From Undaria pinnatifida (Eukaryota > Sar > Phaeophyceae > Laminariales > Alariaceae), in contig JABAKD010000004.1 of the NCBI GenBank assembly GCA_012845835.1, positions 6,739,765 to 6,803,764 of the forward strand: DNA of 64,000 bases, written 5' to 3'. Shown one piece after another: positions 62,031 through 64,000 of the stretch; the first letter of the stretch is position 1, and every line of letters begins with the position of its first letter. The notes beneath the pieces are model-generated. The model searched no databases, was not told where the DNA came from, and saw nothing but the letters and a program-made list of their open reading frames with translations. The position numbers and the translations under genes are program-made.

Positions 62031-62720
62031 TAAAAATACACTCCACCAGGTGTGAGATCGTATATTTTGTCGAAACTCATCTTTGTAACCTGTGTGTGAT
62101 ACTCCGATCGCGCGTATTACGGGTTGTGTGTCCTCATTAAGGATATAGGTCGGCGACTCCACTTGCAACTACAGTGTAGCTATCAGGGTCAACAGGGTGG
62201 TGTTAGGCAGTCTGTGCGCGGAAACTATAAAACCCGTTTCTGAGGGGGACAAAATCTGACAGCTATGTGGAGGGAAATGCATCAGTTTATCATGTGAATC
62301 CTGTAAGTCTAGTATCCGGTGAGGGGAGGGCGGAGTTTTTAAGGACGTGGGGGCCTGATTTTGATCAAAAGGGGGGCGGGAGGGTGGGAGGGGACGGGTG
62401 GGGCAGGTCATTTTGTGCGTGGAAACTATAAATATTTCTTGTGGGGGAGGGGGGGGAATGTGGCGGGGGGGGGGCGGGGGCGGGGGGGGAGGGCTTTAGG
62501 TCGCATAGATGTAGGGGTTTGCTATACGCGTGGTGCTAGGTCTAGGCGATGGTGCGGGTGGTGGGGAAGGAGGGGGCGTCGGGGGCGGGGGTGGGTGGGA
62601 ATTGCAGCAGCGGCATGGGCGGCTCTGAAAAGATAACGAGGCGATATCCAGGGCGTGAAAGTGTTTATTACTCTGGCGGATTTCGATAGTAGGTGGGGCG
62701 TTAGAGCAAGAGAAAACAAG
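62031..62720 (-). mobile_element. AB element, - orientation, head to head
   Basis: The terminus begins at 62031 (aaaatacactccaccag) and G-tract modules continue to about 62720. With the previous copy it forms a ~500-bp imperfect inverted repeat centred near 62028. Confidence 0.75.
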
Positions 62721-63029
62721 GGAAAAACAACGAATGAATGGTGGTGGCAGGGGGTGGTATAAAACCAGTATAAAAGGACAACGACGACTTTCGTCGTTAA
62801 TATTGCTGACAAGCCCATCACAACACCACAAAACGCAGAAGAACACGCAACACAAACAGACGTCGTGTAGAAGCAACGAAAAGCAGAACCTAATTACAAC
62901 GACCTCAACGCAACACAGCAGTATAGCACAGCAGTATAGGCACATTATGTAAGATATACCATCATCTACGACCACATACTTTTCTTCTGTCTGTAGCTCT
63001 GTAGCCGGATGGTATATATGATGCCATAT
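62721..63029. other. No gene recognised
   Basis: A short inverted repeat cgacgac / gtcgt-type lies near 62780-62800; nothing else is supported. Confidence 0.4.
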
Positions 63030-64000
63030 TGTTGTTGTTTGCGTGCGAGGGTGTAGTTCGTCACGCCGTTTGATTTGAATCGCAGCCGTTTGAATTTTAT
63101 GGTTTTGTTAGGACGAGGAGGGTTTTTTGGGAAGGGATTTTTTTGTCCGCAGCCCAGGGCACAACGAAGTGAAATGTTTGTGTGTTGTGTTGTTGTTTTT
63201 TGTTGTCCCGCATCGTGATGTAGCAGGATCGAACAGCAGAGGCGCAAACGTTCCAGCGCATGCACCACCAGCGCTGGGTTGGCAGGCCAGCCGAAGGGTG
63301 CTTGTAGGCTACTACTAGCAGTGTAGTGTGTGTTGGTGTTCGTGTGTGTGTCCCAAAATGCACCCACGAGGTGGTTGTTTGCGTGCGAGGGTGTAGTTCG
63401 TCACAATCGCAGCCGTTTGAATTTTATGGTTTTGTTAGGACGAGGAGGGTTTTTTGGGAAGGGATTTTTTTGTCCGCAGCCCAGGGCACAACGAAGTGAA
63501 ATGTTTGTGTGTTGTGTTGTTGTTTTTTGTTGTCCCGCATCGTGATGTAGCAGGATCGAACAGCAGAGGCGCAAACGTTCCAGCGCATGCACCACCAGCG
63601 CTGGGTTGGCAGGCCAGCCGAAGGGTGCTTGTATGCTACTACTAGCAGTGTAGAGTGTGTTGGTGTTCGTGTGTGTGTCCCAAAATGCACCCACGAGGTG
63701 GTTGTTTGCGTGCGAGGGTGTAGTTCGTCACAATCGCAGCCGTTTGAATTTTATGGTTTTGTTAGGACGAGGAGGGTTTTTTTGGGAAGGGATTTTTTTG
63801 TCCGCAGCCCAGGGCACAACGAAGTGAAATGTTTGTGTGTTGTGTTGTTGTTTTTTTTGTTGTCCCGCATCGTGATGTAGCAGGATCGAACAGCAGAGGC
63901 GCAAACGTTCAAGCGCATGCACCACCAGTGCTGGGTTGGCAGGCCAGCCGAAGGGTGCTTGTATGCTACTACTAGCAGTGTAGAGTGTGTTGGTGTTCGT
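63030..64000 (+). repeat. 327-bp tandem repeat array, open at the right edge
   Basis: The anchor gcgtgcgagggtgtagttcg recurs at about 63039, 63380 and 63707. The second-to-third spacing is 327 bases; the first unit has about 14 extra bases. Units are nearly identical and contain cccagggcacaacgaag and gttggcaggccagccgaag. The last unit is cut by the window edge. 327 is a multiple of three, so frames repeat, but each hits a stop. Confidence 0.85.

Larger units (their letters stand above)
60258..64000 (+). other. Oxygenase intron 4, running off the window
   Basis: After donor gtatgg no frame resembling the next family block (glycine-rich LLWVWP-type sequence) was found up to 64000. The sequence is MITE, AB elements and a tandem array, so the remaining exons should lie to the right. 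Confidence 0.6.

Overview
This window is repeat-rich nuclear DNA of a photosynthetic eukaryote. I infer a heterokont (stramenopile) alga, probably a brown alga. The basis is a spliced gene for a plastid-type Rieske oxygenase of the pheophorbide a oxygenase / TIC55 family. Its first exon reads like a heterokont bipartite plastid-targeting signal: a signal peptide ending just before a Phe, then a Ser/Thr/Arg-rich stretch. There is no bacterial-style gene packing. No CRISPR array, rRNA or credible tRNA gene was seen.

Host gene. Four exons on the + strand join in frame with GT-AG introns at 20356-20616, 48191-48247, 52967-53091 and 60137-60257. They rebuild the N-terminal 188 residues of the oxygenase, with a complete Rieske signature (Cys-X-His, 17 residues, Cys-X2-His) that is itself split by an intron. 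The three complete introns are about 27.6, 4.7 and 7.0 kb, and a fourth begins at 60258. The gene therefore covers at least 40 kb and runs off the right edge. Nearly everything between the exons is transposable-element sequence.

Region by region. 1-9750: fragments of several dispersed families, including two copies of a C-tract 'ladder' element (called AB here) and a copy of an unidentified protein-coding element (E). 10732-11982: a decayed hAT transposon with an 8-bp target duplication and a recognisable transposase C-terminus. 13790-17000: a degenerate tyrosine-recombinase retrotransposon on the - strand. 17171-19735: tandem duplication and an inverted AB element. 20617-48190 (intron 1): AB elements in both orientations, a double TRIM-like element, two LINE reverse-transcriptase remnants, a Tc1/mariner-like TA-flanked element, a nearly perfect 4.05-kb tandem duplication, and an inverted second copy of E. 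48248-60136 (introns 2 and 3): a dense cluster of one MITE family, one copy of which carries a hAT insertion, plus palindromic repeats. 60845-62720: two AB copies head to head. 63030-64000: a 327-bp tandem array that leaves the window.

The least familiar item is the AB family. It is a non-coding element made of diverged ~60-nt modules separated by long poly-C runs. It has a constant 3' terminus and very variable 5' truncation, which looks like retroposition. The E-element proteins and the small ORFs in the linked repeat C are also unrecognised. All family calls come from reading translations and comparing copies inside the window; no database search was possible.
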